From assembly GCA_028571685.1 (NCBI GenBank), contig CM053141.1, forward strand, positions 74,695,833 through 74,759,832: a stretch of 64,000 bases of DNA, read 5' to 3'. Shown here piece by piece: positions 1-10,650 of this stretch (its first letter is position 1; every line of letters starts with the position of its first letter). Origin of the DNA: Heterohyrax brucei (taxonomy: Eukaryota > Chordata > Mammalia > Hyracoidea > Procaviidae). A program made the translations under genes and the position numbers. The notes beneath the pieces are model-generated. The model did no database searches. It was given only the letters and a program-made list of their open reading frames with translations, and had not been told where the DNA came from.

Positions 1-66
1 CTTGTAGCAGCATAGACTTATCTGTGGGTCTTCAATTTCCTCCTTATTGTGATTAAAAAATACAAA

Positions 67-229
67 CTACCCAAACCCACTACTGTCAAGTCATTTCCAA
101 GTCATAGCAACACTATTGGGCAGAGCAGAGCTGCTCCGTAGAGTTTCCAAGGAGCGCCTGGCAGATTTGAAGGGCCGACCTCTTAGTTAGCAGCCATAGC
201 ACTTAACCACTGTGCCGCCAGGGTTTCCC
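67..229 (-). mobile_element. AfroSINE, near full length
   Basis: Reverse-strand copy reading from the tail (caaacccac, then the gtcaagtc core) to the head (gccagggtttccc). The box-B region is degraded (gatttgaagggcc). It abuts a second copy, and the flanking word attgtgattaaa recurs in altered form after each of the two, so both probably used the same target. Confidence 0.9.
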
Positions 230-239
230 TGATTGTGGT

Positions 240-397
240 AACACAAACCCACCATTGTCAAGTCGATTCAAACTTATAGCAACACTGTAGGACAGAACTG
301 CTCCATGGTGTTTCCAAGGAGTACCTGGCAGATTTGAGCTGCCAGCCTTCTGGTTAGCAGATATAGCACTTCACCATGATGCCACCAGGGTTTCCCT
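240..397 (-). mobile_element. AfroSINE, near full length
   Basis: Second reverse-strand copy directly beside the first, separated only by a short attgtggtaaca spacer that resembles the flanks on either side. The head ends in ccaccagggtttccc. The internal promoter is degenerate. Confidence 0.9.
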
Positions 398-887
398 TAT
401 TGTAATAGTTTCCGATTTCCCTTCACCACCTACTTCTTCCCATGTAAGCATATACGTAACTCTCAGACTTTACCGTTCTCTTGCTCCTGTTCTTTCCTTC
501 TGCATTTAAAGTTATTCCTAATTCATGTGCCAATTGTTTACACCTTAGTGAAAAGTTCAGTCAATGTGACTCTCTCTCTCAGTTTTTGTAGGCTTTGCTT
601 CTCATTATGGGACAAAAGATGTGTGTTCAGTTAAGTAATTTTTCAGATTTCCTTTTTATGTCTAAATATCCTTTTTCTGTCATAAAATATATGCTATAAT
701 AGATAAATTGGAGGGAAATTTTAAAGGAAAAGGGGAGGAATTTCAGCTAAGATCTTACCCCTTAGACTTGACTGCTGTACGTCCTTCAGTGTATTTTTTT
801 TTCTTTTCTTTTCTGTTTTTGGAGTTGTGAAATGTTTTAAGTTTACAAAGTTATAGAGAATAATAAACACATGTATATATTCTGTCA
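398..887. other. No recognisable feature
   Basis: AT-rich sequence between a SINE pair and an LTR. I see no gene, repeat family or structured RNA here. Confidence 0.6.
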
Positions 888-1441
888 TGGATTTTATTGT
901 GTCCCCCGCAGAACATATGTCAACTTGGTTAGGCCACAATTCCCAGTATTCAGTGGTTGGCCTTTATTTTATGGTTGTAATTTTTCTGTGTGTTGTAAAT
1001 CCTAATCTCTGCCTGTGGTTAATGAGGCAAGACTAGATTATGCTAAAGAGGATTAGGGTGGAATTGTAACATCCTTACTGAGGTCACATCTCTGATCCAA
1101 TGGAAAGGGAGTTTCTTGGGAGTGGCCTGCACCACCTTTTGTCTTACAGGAGATAAAAGTAAAAGAAAGGATTGGGGGGCAGGTCTCATACCACCAAGAA
1201 AGCAGCACTAAGAGCAGAGTGTGTCCTCTGGACCTGGGGATCCTGTGAAGAGAAGCCCCTAGTCCAAAGGAAGATCGATGACAAGGACTTCCTCCAGGGC
1301 ACAGAGGAAGGAAACCTTCCCCTAAAGCTGATACCCACAGTTTAGACTTCTAGCTTTCTAGACCGTGAGAGAATAAATTTCTCTTGTTGAAGCCATCTGT
1401 TTGTAGTATTTCTGTTATAGCAGCACCAGATAACTTGAACA
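888..1441 (+). mobile_element. MaLR-like solo LTR (copy A)
   Basis: Starts tggattttattgtgtcccc and ends at tgaaca, with an AATAAA-type signal (gagaataaatttctc) about 75 bp before the 3' end. This is the MaLR/MLT-type LTR pattern in a form repeated at 11579, 12132 and 23310 in this window. No internal retroviral sequence adjoins it and no clear target duplication is visible. No coding capacity is expected. Confidence 0.75.
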
Positions 1442-1779
1442 TTTAGTTCAAGAAATAAAGCATTGGGTATGTAATTGAAGACTCCTGGGTGTCCCTCCCC
1501 AGTCCCATTTCCCTCTTATGTACCAGAGCTAACTGCACTGACACCTGTGACAGCCAGGACTGCACATGACTGCCTTGTTTTTCTGGGTTTCACACTTTCC
1601 GCCTTTGACAGGATACCAAATTTGATCTCACACAAGTTCTGGTTGTTGCAGGCTTTACTACTACTATTTACTATTACTATACTCAAATTTGGTGTTTATT
1701 GTATATAATACTGTAAATGTATATAATGATAAACAAAATTCGATATTGTTGCATACATTCAAATTTCAAATATGTGGTA

Positions 1780-2030
1780 CTAGACTACAACTTGCTTTCT
1801 TGTTCAAATTGTGCTTTTCAAATTTAACCACATTAATGCTTGTAGAGCTAGGCCATTCACTGTTGTGTAATATTCTGCTCATACATAAATATAGCCCAGT
1901 TTATCACCTATTTTCTTGGTAATAGGCATTTAAGTTGTTTCTGAGTCTCTTGCTATTACACATAATACCCCAAAGAACATGCAAGCTGCATCTCCCAGTG
2001 TATATGCAAGAACGTCCTCCTGGAGGAAAA
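1780..2030 (-). mobile_element. L1 3'-end fragment, old
   Basis: Reads in reverse as an old L1 3' UTR: the run around tagcccagtttatcacc, ggcatttaagttgtttctg and ttgctattacacataat follows the familiar order of that region. Heavily diverged. The approximate boundaries come from where the resemblance fades. Confidence 0.6.
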
Positions 2031-2156
2031 AGTCAGGTCCCGTCGACTGTGTCCACAGGGGTGGGGTCATGGGGAAAAAACACAGCTGTTGTGACCAACT
2101 CCGGTGGAAGGGAGGAGGCAGTGGTCAGAGAGAGGTGCTTTGCAGTGCCTGTACCT

Positions 2157-2205
2157 GTTGCTGTCGAGTCAATTCCAGCTCGTAGTGACCCTGTATGAGT
2201 TGGTT
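2157..2205 (-). mobile_element. AfroSINE tail-half fragment
   Basis: Only the core gttgctgtcgagtcaattcc and gtgaccctgta is present, as a reverse-strand fragment of about 50 bp. Head and promoter boxes are absent. Confidence 0.65.
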
Positions 2206-3120
2206 TTGCAGCAATAGCCCCAAATTGCCTTCTGATATACAGAATCTATAGTCCAGGCAGTAGGCAAGTCAGGGATTGGTTACAAGACTTCAAAATAACA
2301 TGACATCAATCTTTGACTCATGGCGATTCACCAGGAAAAAGCCTTAGAAGAGTCAAGTAGGTATCACTAAGTCTAAATGCTGGGACTCATAAGCCTTAAT
2401 TAGAAGAGGGCTGATGTGGCCCAGGGCAGATAACCAAGTAAGCAAGGTATGCAGGCATTTACACTAAGCAAGTTATGTACGGGTTTACTTGTGTTTACTT
2501 ACTACTCTGTAGTATGTAATTTCACATGAAATTCATAAAGATGTGGTGAAACCCATCAACCATTAGTATGTAAGCACAAGTAAGCAAAGCCTTTGGATAC
2601 CTTGCTTACTGGGTAATCCATTCCCGGATGCGGCCTCATCAGAAACTGCTTACTGTCTTATTTTTGACATGATATTGATAAGCTTAGTTTTAGTATTTTC
2701 CAATCCACAGTAGACTGGAAATGGCAGTTTTAAAGTGAAGAGATTGGTGAGGAGACACCTCAGGGAGAAAAGAGCTGTGGCCTCCCCCACTCTGCCCTCC
2801 TGCGCTCATCCTCTCACAGGCTGGTGAATCAGAAAAACGAAGAGCCAGACATAAGAACTGGGGGCTTTTGTGTAGAGGCAAATAGCTGTTTCTATACCAC
2901 TTGGAACTGAATCATCAGGAAAACACTTCAGACTGTTTAGAGGAGGCTGCAAACTTTGAGATACATTTTTAGCAATACTTCTGCTGAAATTTGGGTATTT
3001 AGAAATTTCAGCATTGTGGAAAAAATAATGTCTGATGTAGGCAGAGTTTATAATTTAATGACCACTTTCACAAAATTCACTTTCACAACAATTCTGTGAG
3101 CCCAGCTGGGCAAGCATTTG
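2206..3120. other. No recognisable feature
   Basis: Mixed-composition DNA with no gene or repeat I can name. Open frames here are short and have no domain features. Confidence 0.5.
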
Positions 3121-3139
3121 GCTCGTGAGCAAAGAAAAG

Positions 3140-3162
3140 AAACAAAACAAAACAAAACAAAC
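3140..3162. repeat. (AAAAC)n-type simple repeat
   Basis: Short run of aacaaaacaaaacaaac, probably the decayed A-tail of the adjacent SINE fragment. Confidence 0.7.
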
Positions 3163-3171
3163 TTGTTGCTG

Positions 3172-3215
3172 TGGAGATCACCAGGCCTTTCTTCTGCGGC
3201 TGCTGGGTGGGTTTA
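3172..3215 (-). mobile_element. AfroSINE fragment (long subtype)
   Basis: Contains gatcaccaggcctttcttct followed by gctgggtgggttt, the middle block of the longer AfroSINE variant on the reverse strand. Confidence 0.6.
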
Positions 3216-3439
3216 AAGTGTTAACTATTAGATTAACACCCACAGTAAAGATACCGAGATCCGGATTACTTACGTGTCCTGGCCAGGTTGACCAAACTGA
3301 TATCTCTGGCTCCCACCTTGCGTGTTTCCTGCCTGGAAACCCCTCCTTTCCTGGAACTCTCTCCTGCAGGTCAGGCCAGTATGAGGCTGAAGTTACGAAT
3401 GCTGATTGAGCGGAGCCTACCTTTCTGGTAGAGGCTGGG

Positions 3440-3652
3440 CACATGGTGGTTAGAGCACATATTCAAGGCCAGCAGCTGGGTTTGGCTTCTGGCTCAAACG
3501 TGTTCCAGTAGTGTGACCTCTGTGGTCCTCAATTTACACATCTGTAATATGAGGACGATTATACTACCTATAGCTTAGATGTATTGGGATCATTAAATGA
3601 GTTAATTAACACAAAATATTTAAAGTCTTGGTGTATAATAAGTGCTATGTAT
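3440..3652 (+). mobile_element. MIR SINE
   Basis: Follows MIR order: gtggttagagcac, gtgtgacc, cctcaatttacacatctgtaa, a gaggacgattatactacct block and cattaaatgagttaat, ending near aagtgctatgta. Ancient and diverged. An AfroSINE follows within a few bases. Confidence 0.8.
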
Positions 3653-3657
3653 TTTTT

Positions 3658-3817
3658 GGAAACCCTGGTGGCACAGTAGGTAAGTGCAATGTCTGCTAAC
3701 CAAAAGGTTGGCAGTTCAAATCTGCCAGGTGCTCCTTGGGAACTCTATTGACCAGTTCCACTCTGTCCTGTGGGGTCACTGCAAGTCAGAATTGACTCTG
3801 TGGCAGTGGGTTTGGTT
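3658..3817 (+). mobile_element. AfroSINE, full length
   Basis: Complete forward copy: head ggaaaccctggtggcacag, box-B-like ggcagttcaaatctgcc, core cagttccactctgtcctg, and tail gtgggtttggtt leading into a T/A-rich stretch. Confidence 0.93.
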
Positions 3818-3829
3818 CTTATTTTTATT

Positions 3830-4220
3830 TTTTGGTTTATATATTTTTAGCCATTGTTACTAAACTTCTTTCTTTCTGTATACACCCTCCAACCCCCTCC
3901 CCAGCCCTCAGCCTGTAACAAAATAGACAGAAATTCACAAATTAGTTGGGAAAGTAATTATGCTTTGAGAGTAAAACTTGAATACAATGTTTCACTGCTT
4001 CTGCTTTGTTTTGAAGTAGGTTTCACACTAATTTAAAATGGTTTACTTATTCTTTTTAAACTTCGGCTTATGGCACTAACACATGAATCATTTATGTTTG
4101 AAGTGCAGTGAACTGGCTCAGTTTGCCTCTGCTTTTGATTCACGGTGTGCTTAGAGTCTGTGTGTCACATAATCTGGAAATAGTGTTAGTGACGTTTTGG
4201 AAGTGATAGAGAGAGAGAGA
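3830..4220. other. No recognisable feature, short GA run
   Basis: AT-rich, with a (GA)n run near 4207-4220 next to the following RTE derivative. Nothing else is recognised. Confidence 0.5.
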
Positions 4221-4650
4221 GCTGCCCTCCAGTCAGTTCTAGCTCCTGGCAACCTGAGGTGCCACAGAACTGACCCCTGCCTGGCCTGCATCATCCTCAT
4301 CATTGCTGGCCCATTGAGCCCATTGTCGTGATTGTGGTACCAAGCCATGCCCCTCATTGGACCTCAGCTTTGACAAATACGATGTCCTCCCCCGACAACT
4401 GGTCCCTCCTAATGATATACCCAAAGCAAGTGAGTCCAGCACTGTTGTAATCCATAAAGTTTTTACGGGCTAAGTTTTAGAATTAGATTGCCAGGCCTTT
4501 CTTACTAGTCTGTCTTAGTTTGGAAGCTCCGCTGAAAATGTGTCCACCGTGTATGACGCTTCTGGCATGTGAAACGCTGGTGGCATAGCCTCTAGCATTA
4601 CACAACACAGAAGCCACCGCAGCAGGACAAACTGACAGACAGGTGATGGA
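4221..4650 (-). mobile_element. Internally deleted RTE LINE derivative
   Basis: On the reverse strand it begins with the RTE 5' leader (acaaactgacagac at the right edge, then agtctgtcttagtttggaag) and reads to about 4445. It then jumps straight to the RTE 3' end (ggtccctcctaatgatat and gagcccattgtcg). All of the endonuclease and most of the reverse transcriptase are missing, so it was non-autonomous, if it was ever mobile in this form. Confidence 0.7.
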
Positions 4651-4768
4651 ATGTTTTAGTAAAGCTGTAAATACATAAATAAGAGATATATCACATCCAT
4701 CACTGACTTAGGCTGGGTTCTCTAGAGAAGCAAAACCAGTGAAGTGTAGATCTGTATCTAAACCTATA

Positions 4769-4928
4769 AACCAAAACCAAACCCACTACCACTGAGTTGA
4801 TTCCAATTCATAATTCAGAACAGAGTAAAAGTGTCCCACAGAGCTTCCAAGAAGCACCTGAGAGATTTGAACTGCTGACCTTCTGGTCAGCAGCTGTAGC
4901 ATTTCACCACTATGTCACCAGGGTTTCC
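4769..4928 (-). mobile_element. AfroSINE inside LTR-like repeat
   Basis: Full-length reverse copy from aaccaaaaccaaacccac to caccagggtttcc. It sits at the start of the simple repeat in the 3' part of the surrounding element, so it is younger than that element. Confidence 0.9.
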
Positions 4929-4941
4929 ATCAATATCAGTA

Positions 4942-5025
4942 CCTCTACTTCTACTTCTACTGTACCTCTACCCCTACCCTAACTCCTACCCCTGCCTCTA
5001 CCCATACCTACACCCATACCCACAT

Positions 5026-5060
<35 letters not shown>

Positions 5061-5083
5061 TCCATACTCATACCTATACCTCT
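4942..5083. repeat. (CCCATA)n-type microsatellite
   Basis: Interrupted tandem hexamers (ctaccc, cccata, catacc variants), purest at about 5001-5075. It translates as alternating Tyr-Pro, which is an artefact of the repeat and not a gene. Confidence 0.9.
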
Positions 5084-5550
5084 ATTTATCTAAAGAGAAA
5101 CAAAAAGAAAGAGAGATTTCTATCCAGGAAATGGCTCTCTAGGTTGTAGAGGCTGGAAAGTCCTAAGTTTGTGGGTCAGGTATCAGGCTAGAGGCTTCTT
5201 CTGACTCACGACTTACAAGGCCTCAGTGGCTGATGAGCCCAAGACTGGCCCGTCAGAGGAAAGGCTGCATCTCAAGTCTTAAGAAACAGAGTTCAGGTGA
5301 TGATGAGCCAAATGCAGGATCTGGAACAGAGCAAAAGCCAGGAGCTTTGCCAGAAAGCTTGTATATATGGGATGCAGGCTGTACCCCCAAGGAAATTTCC
5401 TTTCAACTGATTGGCTGTTCAAGGCAGATCTGATCATGGAGGAGGTTACATTATACCAGATCTCACTGTGGAAGTGATTATTACATCATTATACAATGGC
5501 CAAACCAGTGAGAATCATGGCCCAGGCAGGCTGACACACAAGCTTAAACA

Positions 5551-5970
5551 TCACACCTGCCCCATCCCCAAGCCTGATGAGGAGCTGTGCTTTAGGGAAA
5601 TGGAGTTGCAATTTTTTAGATTATAAAAAGTCCCTTATTTAATATCACCTGTGAGAGGTTTCCAGGAAGCCACAAAGCAATCTATTCTAGTGGCAGCTGG
5701 AACGGTTGGAGTGCAATTGGGAAGGGATAAGAAAATATCCACATTTAGTCTTTGGCAGATAAATTTTCTAATGTTATTAATGTGAATCCTCAATTTGGGG
5801 GTATTTTGTGACAGGCTGGGAAAGCAGGAAGTGTGAGGTGCTTAGTGGGAGTCAGTGACAGTACCACTGCTTCCGTGGAGTGCTAATAAAGCAGTCTCAT
5901 ATGGGAACCGGGCCCTCTCTCCCTGGCATACAGGTATCTCTAGCCTCTTCTGATGATTTCCACGTGTGAC
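5551..5970. other. No recognisable feature
   Basis: Sequence between two LTR-type repeats. Nothing is recognised. Confidence 0.5.
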
Positions 5971-6545
5971 TGTCAAGGTTAGCTAGGGAACCTGATCTCT
6001 GCTGCCACGTACTAATGTATCTTACTTCAGAATCTAACATTTTCTAGGGATAATAAAGGTCGTGGCTTGCATTACAGAATACTCACAGTATTGACAAGGT
6101 TACCAAGGGAACCTGATCTGCCGCATATCTACAGTTCTCCCTAGCATTTTGTGATACAAACATAAATTTTTCCTGGTAGTTGTGATGCAAATATAACAAT
6201 TCCTCCTAGCAGCTGTGAAGTGGCTATGGTAGCCTCAAATCCAATAAAAAACCAAGTTACTACCTCCCCTCCCATCTATGGCATCACCCCTTTCACCAAT
6301 AAAAAGCACCCTGAAAATGTATACTGGGTCTTTTTACACTTAGGGAGACTGAGCTTCTCCCTCTTTGGAATGTACTTTTCCTTAATAAACTTATCCATCA
6401 TTTGCTACTAAAAGGGATGCATCCTCATGTGCTTTGGGGGAGGGGAGATCCCTGTTTGCCACCCCACGTGAGACCGAACTTGCTAGTTCAATCTGTGGAA
6501 CCCAAATCAGGTCTCTTGGGTCTCATCAGTTGCATGACCTGGACA
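5971..6545 (+). mobile_element. Solo LTR, probable class I ERV
   Basis: Starts TGTCAAGG and ends GGACA, flanked on both sides by TGAC (5967-5970 and 6546-6549), which fits the 4-bp duplication typical of ERV1 elements. Candidate TATA or poly(A) words are aataaaaagc (about 6299) and ttaataaactt (about 6380). The segment tgtcaaggtta...gggaacctgatct at 5971 is repeated imperfectly at 6092, an internal duplication of about 121 bp. No internal retroviral genes are present. Confidence 0.55.
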
Positions 6546-6619
6546 TGACCACAATTTTTATGTAATTGTAATCATAATATGTATAAATAATACATATTAG
6601 TTTTCCTTCTTTATTTTTG

Positions 6620-6905
6620 ACTGATCACAAGCAATTTACAAGTATTTCTACAAAGCCTTCATGTTTCTCCTTGAGACCTGTGGTATAGTATTTTATCTTG
6701 TAAATTCAGCATTAGTTTATTTGGCCCTATCACTGAACATTTTCAAATATTTTCCTACAAATGTCTTTTTACATGTACTTTTTTGTTCTTTTTCTTCTTT
6801 TGCATTATTCCCTTGGGATCATTCCCAAAGGCTGGGATTACTAACTCAAAGGATGTGAACATTTTTGTGGTTTTTATTACATAGCGTGGCTTTAACTTAA
6901 AAAAA
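6620..6905 (-). mobile_element. L1 3'-end fragment, old
   Basis: The run ttcccttgggatcattccc, gggattactaactcaaagga and tgtgaacatttttgtgg follows an old L1 3' UTR read in reverse. Diverged; boundaries approximate. Confidence 0.65.
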
Positions 6906-7577
6906 AAGGAACAAATATATAGTTGTGAAGATGCTTCTTTTTTTAAATTGAAAATAAAGCAGAATTTTATATTTTCAGGGAGAGGTAGGATAGACAGGGT
7001 ATTGAGAAAGAAAAGAGGCATGAGGAATAGATAGCATTCTATGCTTTAAAACAAGATGTAAATGGTACTAAAACCCATGAGTTGAGACCAGAGGGGAGTG
7101 GAAGAGAATATTTTTATCTTTTAAAAGGAAATTGCTCACAGTTGAAGCTAGTCTATAAAAGGGTTCTCCCTTTAACTTCAGAGGCGTCTAATGGAATCAT
7201 TCCATAAACCAGTCAGTTGGACGTAAAGTACAGCAGCATTATCAGTACTTTTTGGTACTTTAGTCCTTATATACTTCACGTAAAGCCCTATTTATGTTAG
7301 TCATTTGGATGCTTGCCTGGTGAGCAGGCAGATAAGCCACATTTATCCCAATGGAAGAAATGTGGAATAGGTTCATTGGTCCAGTAATTGGTAGAATGCA
7401 GAAATTTGGATTACCAAATGTTAGGGTTTACTTTTTGAGAGGGACAGTGCTATTTTTTTGAGACTCTGAGCTTTAGTTTCTCACTTACGTGAATTCATTT
7501 AAATAACAAGGATCCTGCACGTGTATTACTATTGACATGGCCAACTGAGCTGATAGGTCTCTTGTTCTCAATTTTTT
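6906..7577. other. No recognisable feature
   Basis: AT-rich unique-looking sequence. No gene or repeat is recognised. Confidence 0.5.
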
Positions 7578-7735
7578 AAACCAGTTGCCATTGACTTGAC
7601 TCTGACTCATGGTGACGCTATGCCTCCCAGAGTACAGCTGTGTTCTATAGGGTTTTCAATGGCTAATTTTTCAGAAGTCGATCAGTAAACCTTTCTTCCG
7701 AGGTACTTCCAGGTGGGTTTAAAGAGCCAGCCTTT
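7578..7735 (-). mobile_element. AfroSINE, long subtype
   Basis: Reverse copy with ccagttgccattgacttgac, the ggttttcaatggctaattttt middle block and ttccgaggtacttccaggtgg. The head is truncated. Confidence 0.8.
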
Positions 7736-7763
7736 ATGTGGCCACATTATTTCATACCACCTT

Positions 7764-7916
7764 AAAAAACCCACTGCCATGGAGTTGATTCAGACTCATA
7801 GCGACTAAAGAACACTGTAGAACTAACTGCTCCATAGTTTCCAAGGAGTGCCAGGTGGATTTGACTGCAGACACTTTGACTAGCAGCTGTAGCACTTACC
7901 CTTTATGCCAGGGTTA
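7764..7916 (-). mobile_element. AfroSINE, full length, diverged
   Basis: Reverse copy from aaaacccactgccatgg to a worn head (tatgccagggtt). Several small deletions, including in box B (gatttgactgcag). Confidence 0.85.
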
Positions 7917-7927
7917 TGGTAAACTGT

Positions 7928-8022
7928 AACCAAATCTGTTGCCGTCAAGTTGACTCCAACTTACAGTGACTCTACAGGACAGAAAAGAGATGCCCCATAG
8001 GATTTCCAAGGAGTGCCTGACT
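7928..8022 (-). mobile_element. AfroSINE, head-truncated
   Basis: Reverse copy from ccaaatctgttgccgtcaag to ggagtgcctgact. The promoter half is missing. It is the third SINE in a row in this cluster. Confidence 0.8.
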
Positions 8023-9160
8023 GGAGGGGAGGAGAGAGAAGCTAAGCAAAGCTCTTCAAGTTCCCACAGCTAGTGAACGACCCTAACCCTCATTGCTTTC
8101 TGCTTCAGCACTCTTGGCCATGCTCCAACTCATAAAAGGCTGTTTTACCCATGATTATTGTGCTGTAATTTAGGAAAAATGTTTGCCTTCCAGTTGTAGG
8201 ATTGGAGGCAGCCTCCAGGCAATGCTGTGGAGTGAACTAGGCTTGTCCTTTGAGACCTCGAGCCCCTTTTCTTGGTCCCATGATGTTTTTTCACTGAGCT
8301 ACAGGCTCCCCGTGTCCTGGAGCAGTTGTTCCCAGGTCTGAGCCCAGTCCTGAGTATACTGAATCAGAGCATCCAGAGTTGTGGTCCAAGAATCTGTATT
8401 GTAAAATCCTAACTCAAAAGAAGACTTAAACAAATGGAAAAGTAAATCAATGTCTTATATAAAAATGAGAAGACTTAATGACTTAGATGTCACTTTTCTC
8501 TAAGTTAAACTTAAAGAAAAAGAACTTTCTAGGAAAAAATTAAAATTTGACTGGAAAAGTTAGTAACAGCAGCTTGATATTTCTGAAAAAGGAGAGTAGT
8601 GAGAAGAATTTGACTTCCTGGATTTTATTTTATGAAGAAGCTGGCTCCTTCCCTCGTTAGTCTCTGCCCTATTCCTTATGCAGAGATCTAAGGTAATCTA
8701 ATGTCACTGGGTTGAGATCAAGCCACAACCAAGTTTTTGAGGCATCAAAAGTCTGGCTGTGAACAGAGGAAGAGGAGTCACACAGAGAGGGCTGACGGTA
8801 TGTGTAAGAAAACTGGAGAGACCTTGACATGAAAGACTCCAGAACGCGCACGTCGGCGAAGGTGCGGGGAAGTGCACCTTCTTACACAATGCTGTTGGGT
8901 GCTTCTCCTTCAGAGACGCACGTATGAAAGGTATATACGAGGGTCTTTCTTCTTGAAAAATGTATCTTCATTGAACAAAATCCTTCAGTGATATCATTCC
9001 ATCTTCATTTTCAAACCTACGCATTCTCAAAAGCTTTCAACTTTCCAAATTTACCACAGTGGGGCCTTCAGGGGAGGACAATGTGCAGGAAGCTATTTGT
9101 GCATGCTGTGTGTGTGTGTACACACACGTGCACATGCATGCACGCATGTATTGTGTGCAA
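8023..9160. other. No gene; possible MER5-type trace
   Basis: Mostly unassigned DNA. About 8323-8410 (cagttgttcccaggtctgag, then ctgaatcagagc) weakly resembles a MER5A-type hAT element. A GT/CA-rich patch lies at 9108-9150. Confidence 0.4.
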
Positions 9161-9352
9161 GGAGTCCCTGGGTGGTGCAAATTGCTAACCAAAACATTGA
9201 GGTCCAAGTTCATTCAGAGGCACCTCGAAAGAAAGCCCTGACAATCTACTTTCAAAGTAAAAGCAACTGAAAACCCTGTGGAACACAGTTCTACTTTGGC
9301 ACACACATAGTTGCCATGAGTTGGAGTTGACTCAATGGCAACTGGGTGGTTA
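9161..9352 (+). mobile_element. AfroSINE, long subtype
   Basis: Forward copy with ggagtccctgggtggtgcaa head, ccctgacaatctactttcaa middle block and gagttggagttgactcaatg tail core. Confidence 0.85.
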
Positions 9353-9354
9353 TT

Positions 9355-9799
9355 GTTTGTAAAGCATGTATTTATAGGAGGAGTGGCTAAACATACTTGT
9401 TGCTCAGACAGTCCTGGTGTACGCCTGTCATCCCAGCGTCCTTACTAAGAGCTCCTCTCAAAAGTCTTCTGACTTGAATGACAAATAGTATGGTCATCCT
9501 GTTTATAAGGCAAGGACCACCTGTGTTTTCTGTGCAGGGGAATAATAACATTGTGAGCAGGACAAATATGTGACCTTGAATTTCTCCCTAAGGTTAAGAA
9601 GAAGGTCATCCCCCCCCCACCGCTTCCCACCCTCAGCATCAATTTCTCTTGAATCAAATCCAAAGCTTTTTGAGAGACTGACCTGATTTTAGTCTTGAGT
9701 TCTCATAAACAAGATGGAATCCTGAGTGTTGAATCAAATGAATCCCTTCTGAGCTGCCTCTTATCTAAAATCAAAACAGAACGCCTATTGCGTGCATGC

Positions 9800-9835
<36 letters not shown>

Positions 9836-10320
9836 ACACAGGACATGGTGGTAACATAACCTTTCCAGGGCTACGAAGAAAAGTAGAAATACAGGAGAAA
9901 AATGCTCTGTAATTACTGGCATTGTGGCTTCCGTTTGTTTGTGCTACAGACAGAAGAGAGAGCACAGATTGATTTAAGGCCACTCACAACTCCAGGGTCC
10001 CCTCCTCCCCCAGTCCTCAGGCTCACACTCCGATCAGAGGGGCTGTACTAGGAAACGTGTTCTGAGGAGGTAGCCTGGTCTCAGACACTGGGTACAGAGC
10101 CCCTGTGACGTAGCAGTTTCTATAGAGACAAGTCTCTTTCTTAGGAAAGCGTGGTGAGCAGGAGCCACAAAATCCTAGCAACCAGTTAGTAGCGTATTTA
10201 TTTATTTTTTTAACAGGAGGAGGCCCCTCCCTGTAAAAGCAGCTTTGCAGCTTTCTGGGAGGCAGGAAAGGGTGGTTAGTTTGCCTGGTGGTTGAAAATT
10301 TGGAGAAAAGATTTGAAGGC
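9355..10320. other. No gene recognised
   Basis: Contains a poly-C run near 9609 and the GT microsatellite at 9801. Otherwise nothing is recognised. Confidence 0.5.
9801..9831. repeat. (GT)n microsatellite
   Basis: Uninterrupted run of about 15 GT units, likely polymorphic between individuals. Confidence 0.95.
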
Positions 10321-10335
10321 TGTTAGTGGACTAGG

Positions 10336-10486
10336 AAACCCTAGTGGAGTAGTGTTTAAGAGCTATGTTTGTTAACCCAAAGGTCAGCAGTTCGAATCCA
10401 CCAATGCTCCTTGGAAACTCTGGGCAGTTCAACTCTGTCCTATCAGGTCATTATAAGTAGGAATCAACTACACAGCAATGGGTTTA
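10336..10486 (+). mobile_element. AfroSINE with 14-bp target duplication
   Basis: Forward copy flanked by perfect direct repeats GTTAGTGGACTAGG at 10322-10335 and 10487-10500. Box B (agcagttcgaatccacc) is well kept. The preserved duplication marks a relatively young insertion. Confidence 0.95.
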
Positions 10487-10505
10487 GTTAGTGGACTAGG
10501 GAAGG

Positions 10506-10650
10506 TTAAGTGCTTGGTTAGTTGTTCAAATCCAAGGTGGAAAACACCTGGTTATCTGCTGTTGTAAGAATAACAACCTAGGAGGGCAGATCTAGTCTAT
10601 CACATACTAGATATGGGTTGGAATTGACTCAATGGCACAGAACTGCAGTA
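10506..10650 (+). mobile_element. AfroSINE, long subtype, degraded
   Basis: Forward fragment: ttaagtgcttggttag, acacctggttatctgctg, and ggttggaattgactcaatgg near the tail. It follows the previous SINE directly. Confidence 0.65.

Larger units (their letters stand above)
4705..5550 (-). mobile_element. LTR-like repeat, reverse, SINE-interrupted
   Basis: Right end reads ggctgacacacaagcttaaac and left end ggctgggttctctagagaag, the two ends of a repeat family also present at 27085. The polyadenylation end contains an AfroSINE and a long CCCATA-type microsatellite. I do not recall the family name with certainty. Confidence 0.6.

Noticed and set aside
4912..5142. Open frame with Tyr-Pro repeats
   Set aside because: It is the translation of the CCCATA-type microsatellite inside a repeat and not a protein.
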